Shown here piece by piece: positions 21,601 through 28,118 of a DNA stretch of 64,000 nt. The position numbers and the translations under genes are program-made. The notes below the pieces were generated by a model, which saw only the letters and a program-made list of their open reading frames with translations, made no database searches and was not told the DNA's origin. The first letter of the stretch is position 1. Each line of letters opens with the position of its first letter. This DNA is from Barthelona sp. PCE (Eukaryota; Metamonada: BaSk clade), in NCBI GenBank assembly GCA_040285745.1, contig JAUFOR010000008.1, forward strand, positions 1,922,001 through 1,986,000, given 5' to 3'.

Positions 21601-21713
21601 GTTTCACCAATGATAACAGTGTGAATATTATCATTTTCATACCCAAATGAAAATGGTAAGATAAAAAAGCAGAAAAAACATGTTAATGTGTATAAAAAGT
21701 ATAAAGTTCCCAT
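12666..21713 (-). CDS. Giant single-pass type I membrane protein (3015 aa), unknown
   Basis: The reading frame is open further upstream to 21938, but that would overlap the divergent neighbour. The ATG at 21711-21713 yields a typical signal peptide (MGTLYFLYTLTCFFCFFILP, about residues 1-24), so I chose it. The rest is a roughly 2940-residue ectodomain with many N-x-S/T sites and a beta-rich, repeated-strand character. A Cys-rich juxtamembrane stretch includes HLSCASCQTKCQDALQQLSC. One transmembrane helix lies near 2962-2984, followed by a 31-residue tail that starts KRRQLKR and ends EEPLLEDDDDD. No known domain is recognised; it is much longer than NUP210 and I see no support for that identity. 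The tail resembles acidic-dileucine sorting signals without matching a strict consensus. A surface or endosomal receptor is a guess. Confidence 0.88.
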   Translation of the reverse strand: MGTLYFLYTLTCFFCFFILPFSFGYENDNIHTVIIGETIDFELKYDGCVCADFLLRQEEVSRYLNRTSFGEFSFSINATHSYDYDEIREISLEFFLAVNAKPTFKENILQQDFHIDESIKYSILPVDNYFSICSCEYESDTYTFDLSLNIEFIPVKTIMMHSDPAHSIPNASFVSVEFSKQTFTEKIITVMSGFDVTKLKMAFGNTPETFSFDMLDGKPLKAGHRLQIDACIISNVLKLFESTLGQVDPQFFTVVFYVEHEQPKGIMMWIQILDYVNPEIVKPESTHFTFLDGSLSFKLDTSDRSQDYMFRIAGHDQNLDIVMTKNQPAKFRKQCDLMVNNSTVMQFNIQNTPSYINSAYDATPHTSFMLVPLTQLTEEEDLFMTLFVHSTSSDSIVLSFTPHIISEERMTLGDNAITKGFELKLGEEVNVNFRSNEKLEANQYVSLAVFLRFESRIVKDMNMIKMQYDSVDNSRVISTGHRFFMLYCEIEPDDILRFKASVVSSFYGGSLQMSIYAEKNTYPDLIVERMEQVVQSMDVMSGQAIQFRIDRMGLSDQHVQIDLSKEGGKIQTFLNVGSPAGLPTELCCLEQSSSSSMKVTRDLFLVGTPESLMKDGKVQVTFQINIPPYTDEKERYLYLGVMSMNDLKVDIITNVQAIARIQQKDANFSQPVPFPSDSWSRDDSLECTINAPRCRTPKGVRVYNLAAPKLEKNAKVMDQNKLMIITLTQKSIGKNLVLNAMLHTKHSDPMSVAFDASRCSLAEQGSQWADFSDFKCRCSADEQSGQCTLRVRVCHLFKGRDVAYLHIFPDMDDLEFPETAQQMSKMDFSIRIDVENIKVKPISSLKTTHSFSLLPGEYRYAFFDPDTLRKLDVTSNLGKQYPFQVVVYNNLKSIEKTETMYIIIKEQTKDSTKGHVSFDPLGMCTGHKRSVESFVNSIGRYVCHDTETETENIHYLVYVYRPFTEHNFLNPKVDFSLRIESMVPTNLTFSNAMLQTLLANSYMHYEVTSDVIQQYMEKGDKREMSIYFYNIFPPDARFDLVIGRRRFIGDMIPCQEYWDFITTRNAQNASYVLPLDYLKNGDTFNNLHFSVFRSESLDAAGAYVPQTVQYAIMVAELGSETLKVGEPRKVRTSRKKAVRFDIGDVDLDQHQIVQFMFNRTTHMPYPVSINVALGNMPEDVTFATLYIDKINMVGLDISACSLREKRSIYFQLDGHDHSVDLQMRAEYMRHDELDELPFSGFLSNGITKYLRFPTYENRKEAFFSVSVKPIADVEAEFSVVLFWNVNTMATRTIGCGSADFDQERKTDANETAIFQIASCRLPQTDGSIAIKVITDNENYHTRDFEVDVWIERVDYDYYDVLFSNSKKNYTYSDIQLPQVAFNVLHLMRNVEDHQHYDALVLLGTSEEYIHVSASYEGVPILVNGIGACSSLFDDRFTKGLFLFNLGFASDFYLSLSSTDMNMRILAVMNGKLDDSGIISLEPLEAFTIQPEFYNWGVIRFEQMTTNEPHVLFRAQCDGLLQEDVISLSFNCDIYMVFKQCSLLNLGFATLSEAADFRVTLTDFQETDMKKHTYNIGKSRKTWNFLSVDFSQLNYFKFYIPLSENRPLTSLRFSDSSKVSKDMIFYICDDAIQNIFLVTGFKTGYSSDHCEVYRLENRTIDYIMMSQLDLFHDGIQDGGFYIFPSEPLLEPVSIQFQEVDDWIGKRNDQIIIDSEIDTVKTFIYSSLNSKCTLNINTLKSAKGILSLCSNRPDYRPIKFDVHGKHVSFADEIAYTAMVDAISFNGGFITLYNMITDVELALNCSDYKMLPNSSLKDAGMYLYKFPFHDHTQDMLLILSFSNWYCGSASLYLLKDVGLIPNISPFISFNHSMRHGKEVYQRTYLYSYLDTLPRYMSVNALSSYRFDFHYDVKPLPSTPVKFEESLVCNDSYAHGDECYFTVESHIDVYSVIFAVYDRMHTERISDVCLFGIDIAEPVYELKRFLSKLDKKHNPHYDNSRMVWRPDKEYLSRHYLPFLDQSYVNGRVFVTISRGCVFSVIRNYPEIISVTNQIQEFTVMYPFGNLFSIVVDGNNDNEDEQSDFIQITVDGGQECIDSNVTNHEYFSSHILIPIHTLRKYQEKCSYIFRGNTEDIKNSFNVLLSVYINQYDQPSAQMTLKIEYLRDENQRVSFRPGQSHVVFIPKNKNGYSPLLLEFDVLSGQFDSTVFFGPPSSTGSEQSLKAHRSSESNSNVHTIFCPFNDKKDYARRSEQYSDVYVVLENCDLGHQDNEFCNVFIGRQHRNITQLSLRTIVPTIIEETLFYSSVIPPLNAENYDSLFSRHEFDLYTIDLSETPNVEDYILSVSVIGNDAHSENTTVFLHKTIVGTPIFSQCRRGEYSGLENKNNGYLFYMPADNQKSVYLTFFNFKKYRFWVALIHNPIHPITFDTFPHIPVWRFIPTGYTRDFQMVASPRSTVRFSVSIDELKKYMYQTPGCAVYKDLDGENNHCSVALDINVSIVGVSVIEIALFDVEENSMYPRTSHKSMLDHENRRYRNTCSTTRCSLHVSEGLITDNHFKNGKEVRFYIQWLVTAKSAAPVIDSANFDVSIHTIQTTALTDSTVDLQDSELILLSKPFSDGYLVSYNSAAGDQNIEFNIYTSIVEGDCTFMNPMTDQSDANNYLVIMPNQSEEACLLRIPAKVLNVQPFVFNSIVEETIEYDTDMFVYSGIRDPSTMSNAFRFLPAVFDRNFELFAFVFNEDTSDALRVNLGQRVRFYFEHLHEKGMIDAADTSNIKMSELLDNLRNSETDALQSMHSFVPFSSELLNSQGTRFLFFGSGVRQLSVSSKSVYSKDVSNVEFCSSYVDDREVRLLDTFDSNTAQTLDKEAKLRYNRFINFLKMHLSCASCQTKCQDALQQLSCSLSFYEVYNSDKTGKKQASIDKQLCLNVENECSQFLEFGGPLLCSDTRFVEFKPKTVAVESIWIKTAIIGLIVSAFVGIIFAGVLSVLKRRQLKRAHDVLRLISAETYEEPLLEDDDDD

Positions 21714-21786
21714 AACTATGACATAAAAATATTGAAAGAAAGAGGTGTTATAGTATAAAACACTCTTTTCTCTTTGACAGAACATC
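21714..21786. promoter_or_regulatory. 73-bp bidirectional promoter with a central TATA-like near-palindrome
   Basis: Only 73 bp separate the minus-strand signal-peptide ATG (21713) from the plus-strand coiled-coil ATG (21787). Near 21748-21766 it contains GTGTTATAGTATAAAACAC, almost the same on both strands and containing TATA-like cores in both directions. On the minus side an ATG-TCA-TAG mini reading frame lies just before the giant gene start. Promoter function is inferred from position and symmetry. Confidence 0.5.
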
Positions 21787-23595
21787 ATGGATAGGGAGAC
21801 GGTTTTGTCTAGCATACGTGATGCCATTGATAAGCTGGGAAATGATACAATTATTGCAAATTTACTTTCAAGCAGAGAAACTCTTAGTTTTATTCCAGAT
21901 CGGATAATGGAGGTTGTGCAAAACGCACTATCCAGCACACAGGCCCATATTATTAGCGAGAAGGATCGTGAAATTCAAGAATTGCGGTCATTGAATGAAC
22001 GTATGAGTATGGTTCGAAGCGAGGTGGACAAGAGCCGTGCACACTTTAATGACGAGAAAAACCACGAGTTAACAAGACTCCAGGTTGAAAATCGTCTTCA
22101 AAAGACCCAGATAGGGGATATGAAGAATACAATTGCTGATTGTCTCGCGCAGAATAAGCTTTTAAGTGAACGAGTTGTTGCGCTAAAGGTGAAGCGCTCT
22201 CGTATTGAGGAATTCAAGAACGATATTCTTGCATCACAGAAAAAATTGGTGGTTGGTCAGAATAAGAAAATTTCTAGTTATGTACAACAGTATGAAGTTA
22301 TTCAACGTGAAAACATAGCTTTGTGCGACCGTAATGCTAACTTGGAGAAGAAAGCAGAAAAGCAGGCTACTTTATTAACAGTTATCAAGAGTGAGAATGA
22401 TGGATTGAGGAGGAATCTTGCCGACATGAGACAGCAGGTCGATGAACAGATCAGATCATTGGAAGATTACAAGGCAGCGCACCTTCAGATCTCTGGAGAG
22501 CGTCAGGTGGTCCAAGTCCTTTCAGCAGAGAATCAACGGTATTCGGCAAAGGTCGGCGAACAAGAGCGATTAATTAATCAGATGAAGCAGCGTATTGACA
22601 TGCTTGAGTACGATTGTAAGAGTGTGAAAGCATCGCTCAACAGCGTGAGGGAAGAGAATGTACAATTAGTCACTGAGAACAGACATCAAAGTGGTGAGCT
22701 TACAACTAAAACTAATGAGGTTAATGCTTTGAAGCAGAAGTTGGCCTCAGAAGAGCGTAAGTACCGTGAGACTCTTGATATGGTTAAGGACAATCAACAT
22801 CGTCATCTTGAGTCAAGATACGAAGAGTTTTTACGTAATAATTTCCCCACAGACCTCTTTAGTGCTGAACAACACAGTGAGATACTCAAGGCCAAACAGG
22901 AGATTTTGAGAGCAGAGCTAACTGATGTTTTCACCCGAAAACTGAAACGCAGTGAAGAAATTGCAGTAGCTCTTAAAGAAAAGATTGAAGCTGCTGAGCA
23001 AGTGATTTTTGAGCATGAAAAGCAATGTGGCGGTAGTGTTCGTGAGTTTGTACAGGGTAAAAAAGATGAAATTGTTAAGTTGGAATTGCGTATTCGTGAG
23101 GCGGATAAAGACATAGCTATGCTCAAAGATAAAGTTGAATCCCACAATCGCATGCTGTACCATTATGTTGCGAACATCCGTAAAGAGAGCGAGGGTATTC
23201 GTGCTTCAATAGAGCATGAACTCAAAAAATCCAATCATGATTTCAAATATATTGTGTTAGAACTAAAGGGTAAGTATAATCTATTGCTGTCAAAGCAAAG
23301 GGATGAAATCATCAAATTGAAAGCAGACCTTGCCCTTCAGACAGAACGGGATCAGAGAGTGATTGATACATTGATGCACCAGAAACCCATTATTCAAGAG
23401 CCAAAAATGACTGAAACCTATGCCCAACCTATAAGGCAGCCCGCTATGCAGCCAGTGATGCAGCCAGCTACATCTCGACCTAACAAGGCGCTTGAGGATC
23501 TGGAGACTGATATACTGAAGACTCTTGAGCAGAATAAGTTGTTGGAGGATATGATTAAGTCACATGGATCCTCCTCCTCATCTTTTTCACTGTAA
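21787..23595 (+). CDS. Long coiled-coil protein, unknown
   Basis: 602 aa. Residues about 50-530 are almost continuous heptad-type coiled coil rich in E, K, Q and L. A short globular N-terminus (MDRETVLSSIRDAIDKLG) comes before it. Near 540-570 is a Met/Gln/Pro segment with two near-identical MQP units, then a final helix and a Ser-rich end (SSSSSFSL). A cytoskeletal, basal-body or Golgi scaffold is possible, but no family signature is visible. It shares a 73-bp promoter region with the giant membrane protein and ends 13 bp from the stop of the guanylyltransferase gene. Confidence 0.85.
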   Translation: MDRETVLSSIRDAIDKLGNDTIIANLLSSRETLSFIPDRIMEVVQNALSSTQAHIISEKDREIQELRSLNERMSMVRSEVDKSRAHFNDEKNHELTRLQVENRLQKTQIGDMKNTIADCLAQNKLLSERVVALKVKRSRIEEFKNDILASQKKLVVGQNKKISSYVQQYEVIQRENIALCDRNANLEKKAEKQATLLTVIKSENDGLRRNLADMRQQVDEQIRSLEDYKAAHLQISGERQVVQVLSAENQRYSAKVGEQERLINQMKQRIDMLEYDCKSVKASLNSVREENVQLVTENRHQSGELTTKTNEVNALKQKLASEERKYRETLDMVKDNQHRHLESRYEEFLRNNFPTDLFSAEQHSEILKAKQEILRAELTDVFTRKLKRSEEIAVALKEKIEAAEQVIFEHEKQCGGSVREFVQGKKDEIVKLELRIREADKDIAMLKDKVESHNRMLYHYVANIRKESEGIRASIEHELKKSNHDFKYIVLELKGKYNLLLSKQRDEIIKLKADLALQTERDQRVIDTLMHQKPIIQEPKMTETYAQPIRQPAMQPVMQPATSRPNKALEDLETDILKTLEQNKLLEDMIKSHGSSSSSFSL

Positions 23596-23608
23596 AACCT
23601 GTGCTTTA

Positions 23609-24958
23609 TTATGTCCGTGGCGCTTTGATATCACTTGCTGAACGCTTCTTTAAGAGAGCTTTTGGAGCTAATGGAAACATTGTTGCTGGTATTTCTATCA
23701 TCCATGGGTGGACTGCTGGCTTTGGTGTGGGTAGGTACTCGACATTGGCAATATGTGACTGTTTCTCGTCAGCGTCTTTGATGAATTCGACCAGAACATC
23801 GATTGTTATACCATCCTTAATACTAGCAAGCACCTTCTGCACTGTGCCAATAAAATTAGGCTCCTTTCTGTCTGTTCTCATGCGTAAGCACTCCCACTCA
23901 AACTGTCCTTCGCGTTCAGAGCACTTCAGCTGATCCAAAGCTGGCTCATTGGGCTTCAGGCGTGTTATGCTCTGTTGGTTAAGTGGCAACGGTACGCGTC
24001 CTACACGTTCTGTCGGTCTGCACTCAAGGATGGGGATCTCTGTTCCAGCCTCATGTGCCCTGCGATAATATTCTTCAACCTTCCTTACTGATAGGTTTAT
24101 AACATCAAAATTCATGCGTATTCCTTCTCGACCAGTGACTGTAAGTACAGGAACCTTGATATCTCCCATGTGGTCGAATGAAAGAGCGAAATCAACAGTG
24201 TTGAGCTCTTTGGGCTTCCATTTAAGAAGAGATTCCATAGTTCCACTTGCGTAAGGTACATCGACAGGTGTGAATATTAAACCGTCTGTTTCATGGGCTA
24301 GCTTGTTCAGCGAATCAAATACCCGACGAACCTCAGACTTTGTTACTTCAGCAAACGGTTTGGCTTTCAACACAAATTCCTTTGTCATGGTGTTATCTCC
24401 CGGACAGTTCTTCATCCAATCATGGTGCAAAAAGACAACTTGCTGTACATATGCAAGTCTCTTTCTGAGGTTACGCTCACGAAGAGGTTTATCAACATGC
24501 ATTGCGTCGAAAACGTAGAAAACCAAGTGTTTCTTATCGTTTATGGTATCATGGACCAGTTCTCCATCCAAAAGAACGTTGGAATATAGTGATCTCTGTC
24601 TGTTCTTTGGGTTTAAACGGGCTTTAGGGAACCAATTGGGAATCTGAAAAAAATCAAAGTTTCTGTCAACAAAAAAGCAAAAAGTGTTCAGTTTGTTGCC
24701 TGTAGTGTTGGAGAAAAACCAAAGGAACACTCTAACACCGTCTGTCTTCTCACAAACCATATAATCCTGCTGCTGCAGTAATGCAATGTTCTGCTGTGCC
24801 AACGAAACAACCTGTGCTCCGGGAAACCTGTCAAATTGCTTCCATTCGGGGTAGTGCTCCTTAAGAAACTTCTGACGAAGAGAATCTCTTGTATTTGTGT
24901 TATCCACAAGAGTTCCTGGAATTTTGACTTCAATATCCAAGTGATCGGCTATATTCAT
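23609..24958 (-). CDS. mRNA capping enzyme, guanylyltransferase
   Basis: 449 aa from the ATG at 24956-24958; the frame extends five codons upstream only to a GTG. It transfers GMP to the 5' diphosphate end of nascent mRNA. Nucleotidyltransferase motif I is CEKTDGVR with the covalent-intermediate Lys at about 71. Motif III is LLDGELV near 130-135, motif IV TDGLIFTP near 225-232 and motif V LLKWKP near 244-249. A C-terminal OB-type region follows, including a QFEWECLRMRTDRKEPN segment. No N-terminal RNA triphosphatase is fused, unlike the animal/plant enzyme; that activity should be encoded elsewhere, as in fungi and many protists. The C-terminal end is basic (LLKKRSASDIKAPRT). Confidence 0.95.
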   Translation of the reverse strand: MNIADHLDIEVKIPGTLVDNTNTRDSLRQKFLKEHYPEWKQFDRFPGAQVVSLAQQNIALLQQQDYMVCEKTDGVRVFLWFFSNTTGNKLNTFCFFVDRNFDFFQIPNWFPKARLNPKNRQRSLYSNVLLDGELVHDTINDKKHLVFYVFDAMHVDKPLRERNLRKRLAYVQQVVFLHHDWMKNCPGDNTMTKEFVLKAKPFAEVTKSEVRRVFDSLNKLAHETDGLIFTPVDVPYASGTMESLLKWKPKELNTVDFALSFDHMGDIKVPVLTVTGREGIRMNFDVINLSVRKVEEYYRRAHEAGTEIPILECRPTERVGRVPLPLNQQSITRLKPNEPALDQLKCSEREGQFEWECLRMRTDRKEPNFIGTVQKVLASIKDGITIDVLVEFIKDADEKQSHIANVEYLPTPKPAVHPWMIEIPATMFPLAPKALLKKRSASDIKAPRT

Positions 24959-25136
24959 GCAAAAATATCCCACGTATGAGGTTAAAACTCAAAAAGACGA
25001 GGTGAAAAGGGTAGTAGGTCGAAAACGAGATTATATCTTATTTGAAAGTTAGTTCTTGGTACTAGCTGTATGATTGTCCAGTAAATCAATTAAAAAAGTA
25101 TATGTTTTCCTTGTTTCTGCAAAAACTACCTTTTCA

Positions 25137-26084
25137 ATGTCAGATGTGGATGAAGGGGAAAATTTTAGGGTTATTAGGGAAAGGGACGGAGTTTATAATG
25201 ATTGGAGCACGAAGCAGTACTTTTTAGGAATTTTTTTTCTTACAGTTATTGTTATTTCGTGTTTTTTTGCGTTTAGGGCAATTTTTAAAGCAAAGATACC
25301 CGGCGTAGAGTACACTAATGGTGATTTTCTTGGAATAGCACGTGTTCCACGTATACAAAACTATTCATCGAGCATGGTAGACTGGATCTATATAACGCAT
25401 TCAAGTGATGTATTCACCGATCTACACGAGCGGGTGATATGGAAATACTCAGTACTGTACCCAATGTCAACCATCGTTGTTTTGTTTCACAACTTTGATA
25501 TTTTGAATGGTTGGGATTTACCACCGAATGTGTTAGTCAAACAAGCAAATATCACAGAATCTTTGGAGGGATACTATGGTGGACGTATGTTTTTGAGTCA
25601 GGTTTACTTGTATGAGAAGGCTCCGCACTGGTCAAACCATATAACAAAGTTGTGTGCGTTGCATTTTGCTCATATGACTGGGGGCTGTGTTGGAGACACT
25701 GAAGTACTTCCGATCTCTGAAAACGCGTGTTCAGAAACTTCATTGTATATTGGTGAAACAAATGTTTCACCTTTTTTAACGCATTATCAACAAGATTCTT
25801 ATCAGCTAAACACATTCTTCAACGTGTTAGAGAATAACTATGAGGTAGAAATATACCTAGCCATTGAAAAAATCTTGGGTCACATTCACCACAACGCACC
25901 CCACAAAGAACGTCTTCGTTCAGGGAACAGGGTGTTTGATGCTGGTATTATGGGGTATAAATACACTCCATTGACGCAGTATTTATATGAAACAATACAG
26001 AACAGGTGTATTGCAATCAAAGTGACGGGTCAAAAAAACGCTATTGTTGAACAGGGTAGTTTGCTAGACATTATTCTGTCGTAG
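25137..26084 (+). CDS. Putative type II membrane protein, unknown
   Basis: 315 aa. The frame extends upstream without an ATG, so MSDVDEGENF at 25137 is taken as start, directly after TTTTCA. A cytosolic N-terminus of about 30 residues is followed by one membrane anchor (YFLGIFFLTVIVISCFFAF, about 28-48). The remaining 265 residues would be lumenal or extracellular, with a few N-x-S/T sites and scattered Cys. The layout is that of Golgi glycosyltransferases, and WKYSVLYPMSTIVVLFHNFD could be a Rossmann-like strand, but I see no DxD or family motif and do not assign a function. It converges with the following disordered protein (18 bp between stops). Confidence 0.8.
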   Translation: MSDVDEGENFRVIRERDGVYNDWSTKQYFLGIFFLTVIVISCFFAFRAIFKAKIPGVEYTNGDFLGIARVPRIQNYSSSMVDWIYITHSSDVFTDLHERVIWKYSVLYPMSTIVVLFHNFDILNGWDLPPNVLVKQANITESLEGYYGGRMFLSQVYLYEKAPHWSNHITKLCALHFAHMTGGCVGDTEVLPISENACSETSLYIGETNVSPFLTHYQQDSYQLNTFFNVLENNYEVEIYLAIEKILGHIHHNAPHKERLRSGNRVFDAGIMGYKYTPLTQYLYETIQNRCIAIKVTGQKNAIVEQGSLLDIILS

Positions 26085-26102
26085 ATTAAATTGTAAACAA
26101 TG

Positions 26103-27173
26103 CTAGTATATGCTGGATCCTATGCTTCGATCTACCTGACTGGTGAGCTTCTCCCAGTTTAGAGGAGAGAGCATACACGCTTGTATAGCCTCGGGAGATA
26201 TATATGACCTTGAGTCAATGACCTGTTTGATCTGAGGTCGAGCTCTGCTTCTATTGTTCGGTGTTGAGCTGTACGCAATGCTATTTGTGAGGTTGTTGGA
26301 AAAACTTAGGCGGCGTACACTCTGTATGGACTCCAAATTACCTTCACTTGACATAGACTTTGACTCATAACTCTTATTAACTGAATTGCTGGGATATACT
26401 GTTGTCGCTGGTAAATTGTTCGAATGATCTGTGATTGTGAACGTGACGCTCATGTTTGTTGGGATAACCATATCAGTCTGCACACTCACATTAAAGGTTT
26501 CCAATTTGCTGGTTGGAGTCTTTGGGATATTGTTAAAGAGACGTGTCTTTGTTGACTCAACCTGTGGTGGGGACATGAGTATGGACTTTATCTGTGAGAA
26601 TGAAGCATCGCTCTCTGTTCCATCCAAACTAATCCTTTCTTCATTCTTTTGTTTCTTTATAGCACTGAATGGCGTATCCTGAGCTGCAACGAGAAAGTCT
26701 TGGTACATTCGTTGGAGCTGAGGCGTTTTTGGTGCATTTTGATCATCATCAAAAAGAATGCTGGCTGAACAAAACTCATCACTAGTGATTCCTTCCGACT
26801 TCCGATGTGCTTGTATTGGTGTTCTCGGAATTTGATGCTCCGGTTCTTGTGTAAATGTGATTTTTTCATCGTCCTCTACTGTTTTGATTTTGTCTGTTGC
26901 AAATGCAGGACTGTCCATGATGTCATCACTCTCAAATACACCGTTGACAATGTTATAGTCATTGAATTCTCTAATTTCTTTTTGAGGGTCGCTCAAGAAA
27001 TCATTTGAATCAGGTGTAGTGAATCCTTCATTGGACTCAGTCAGGTTGAATGTATCCTCAGATTCAGTTATTTGTACGAGTTCAGCAGGTAAACTAGGAA
27101 AATTAACTCGTTGCTGCTTCTGAAATGGATTATCCTGCTTGTTTACCTCCAATTCGGTATCCATATCTGACAT
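26103..27173 (-). CDS. Disordered Ser/Thr-rich protein, unknown
   Basis: 356 aa beginning MSDMDTELEVNKQDNPFQK. It is low in hydrophobics and rich in S, T, N and Q with many S/T-P sites (RTPIQAH, APKTPQL, IPKTPTSK, LMSPPQV), the profile of a CDK/MAPK-regulated disordered protein. A short C-terminal block (SYISPEAIQACMLSPLNWEKL) looks more conserved and may be a helical binding motif. No domain is recognised. The ATG lies 15 bases after a GTCA on its strand. Confidence 0.75.
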   Translation of the reverse strand: MSDMDTELEVNKQDNPFQKQQRVNFPSLPAELVQITESEDTFNLTESNEGFTTPDSNDFLSDPQKEIREFNDYNIVNGVFESDDIMDSPAFATDKIKTVEDDEKITFTQEPEHQIPRTPIQAHRKSEGITSDEFCSASILFDDDQNAPKTPQLQRMYQDFLVAAQDTPFSAIKKQKNEERISLDGTESDASFSQIKSILMSPPQVESTKTRLFNNIPKTPTSKLETFNVSVQTDMVIPTNMSVTFTITDHSNNLPATTVYPSNSVNKSYESKSMSSEGNLESIQSVRRLSFSNNLTNSIAYSSTPNNRSRARPQIKQVIDSRSYISPEAIQACMLSPLNWEKLTSQVDRSIGSSIY

Positions 27174-27282
27174 TAAGTAATTTTGTGACTAAAGCACTGA
27201 GGAAGAGATGAGGAAAAGAGATAACAAAAACTAAAATATTCTCAAGATTTATTGACATATGTGATGTAACGCACTGAATGAG

Positions 27283-27954
27283 CTATGTGTGATGCTCCAA
27301 CACATCAGTTAGGTACTCATAACGAGGAATTGAATTATTGCGCAGAATTTCAGAGAGTTCAGCATTAATTCTTCTTTCATAATGATCATCCTCTATCACC
27401 CAGAAACCCTTGATTCCTGTGTTGGCCATTGCCTTAACATCACTTTCAGAATCACCAATGTAAAGTACAGAATCCAAATCATCATGGTCAAGAAGTTTAA
27501 GACATGCCAGGATGGGATCAGGGTTTGGCTTGGTCTTCTTACACACATCACTACCGATGAATGCTGAGAAATAATGATGTAGATCCACGAGTTTGAGGGC
27601 GGTCTCTGCGATACTAGCATAATTGCTAGTTACAATTCCCATTTTAATACCCTCATTCTTGAGAAACTCCATCGTCTCACGAACATGTGGAAATACAGTC
27701 GGAGCTTCATCGAATGAGGCCATGTGAACCCAAAAAATTTCACCAAACTCAGGGATTCTTTCTTCTTCAACTCCAAGTGCACGACAGGTGTCTTCAAAAC
27801 TAATTCCCTGGAGATCATAAACGAATTGATAAGCTGGTTCAGTGTACCCAAGAGAAACCATTGATTTCTGGTAGCAACGAGTGACATGAGGTGCATTATC
27901 AATAAGCGTGCCATCTAAGTCGAACAAAACGCATTCGAAGTCAGTAATTTTCAT
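27283..27954 (-). CDS. HAD-superfamily phosphatase (phosphoglycolate phosphatase/beta-PGM-like)
   Basis: 223 aa from the ATG at 27952-27954; the frame continues upstream without another ATG. Motif I is FDLDGTLIDN (nucleophile Asp12, acid/base Asp14). A helical cap follows at about 20-90. Motif II is GIVTSNY (around 106-112), motif III the Lys of KKTKPNPDP (about 142) and motif IV IGDSESDVKAM (about 167-176). It should be a Mg-dependent small-molecule phosphatase of HAD subfamily I; the substrate cannot be deduced. Divergent to the lipase gene. Confidence 0.92.
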   Translation of the reverse strand: MKITDFECVLFDLDGTLIDNAPHVTRCYQKSMVSLGYTEPAYQFVYDLQGISFEDTCRALGVEEERIPEFGEIFWVHMASFDEAPTVFPHVRETMEFLKNEGIKMGIVTSNYASIAETALKLVDLHHYFSAFIGSDVCKKTKPNPDPILACLKLLDHDDLDSVLYIGDSESDVKAMANTGIKGFWVIEDDHYERRINAELSEILRNNSIPRYEYLTDVLEHHT

Positions 27955-28118
27955 GATTAACTGCAAGATAAAAGATAGAACAAAGAAACCGATTCTTTTA
28001 AATTCAGGAGATACAACCTGACTCGAATCAGCCAATCCTCCGATTTTGAGTCAAATATTAGCAAGAACGCTTGTTTTTTCCTTTTTCTCTCTTTAACTTT
28101 TTTTTTTTTCATTAGTTT
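27955..28118. promoter_or_regulatory. Divergent spacer between HAD and lipase genes
   Basis: 164 bp. It ends with a long pyrimidine/T run followed by TTTCATTAG eight bases before the lipase ATG; the TCA there fits the initiator-like pattern seen at other genes. No other element is recognised. Confidence 0.35.

Noticed and set aside
12666-21713. Identification of the giant membrane protein as nucleoporin gp210
   Set aside because: Length is far above the family and no Ig-like gp210 repeat pattern or tail is recognisable; a single TM near the C-terminus is not sufficient.
21714-21938. Upstream start of the giant protein (75 extra residues)
   Set aside because: Would overlap the coiled-coil gene's coding sequence on the other strand and bury the signal peptide.
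25074-25136. Upstream extension of the type II membrane protein
   Set aside because: It starts at TTG; the first ATG is 25137, preceded by TTTTCA.
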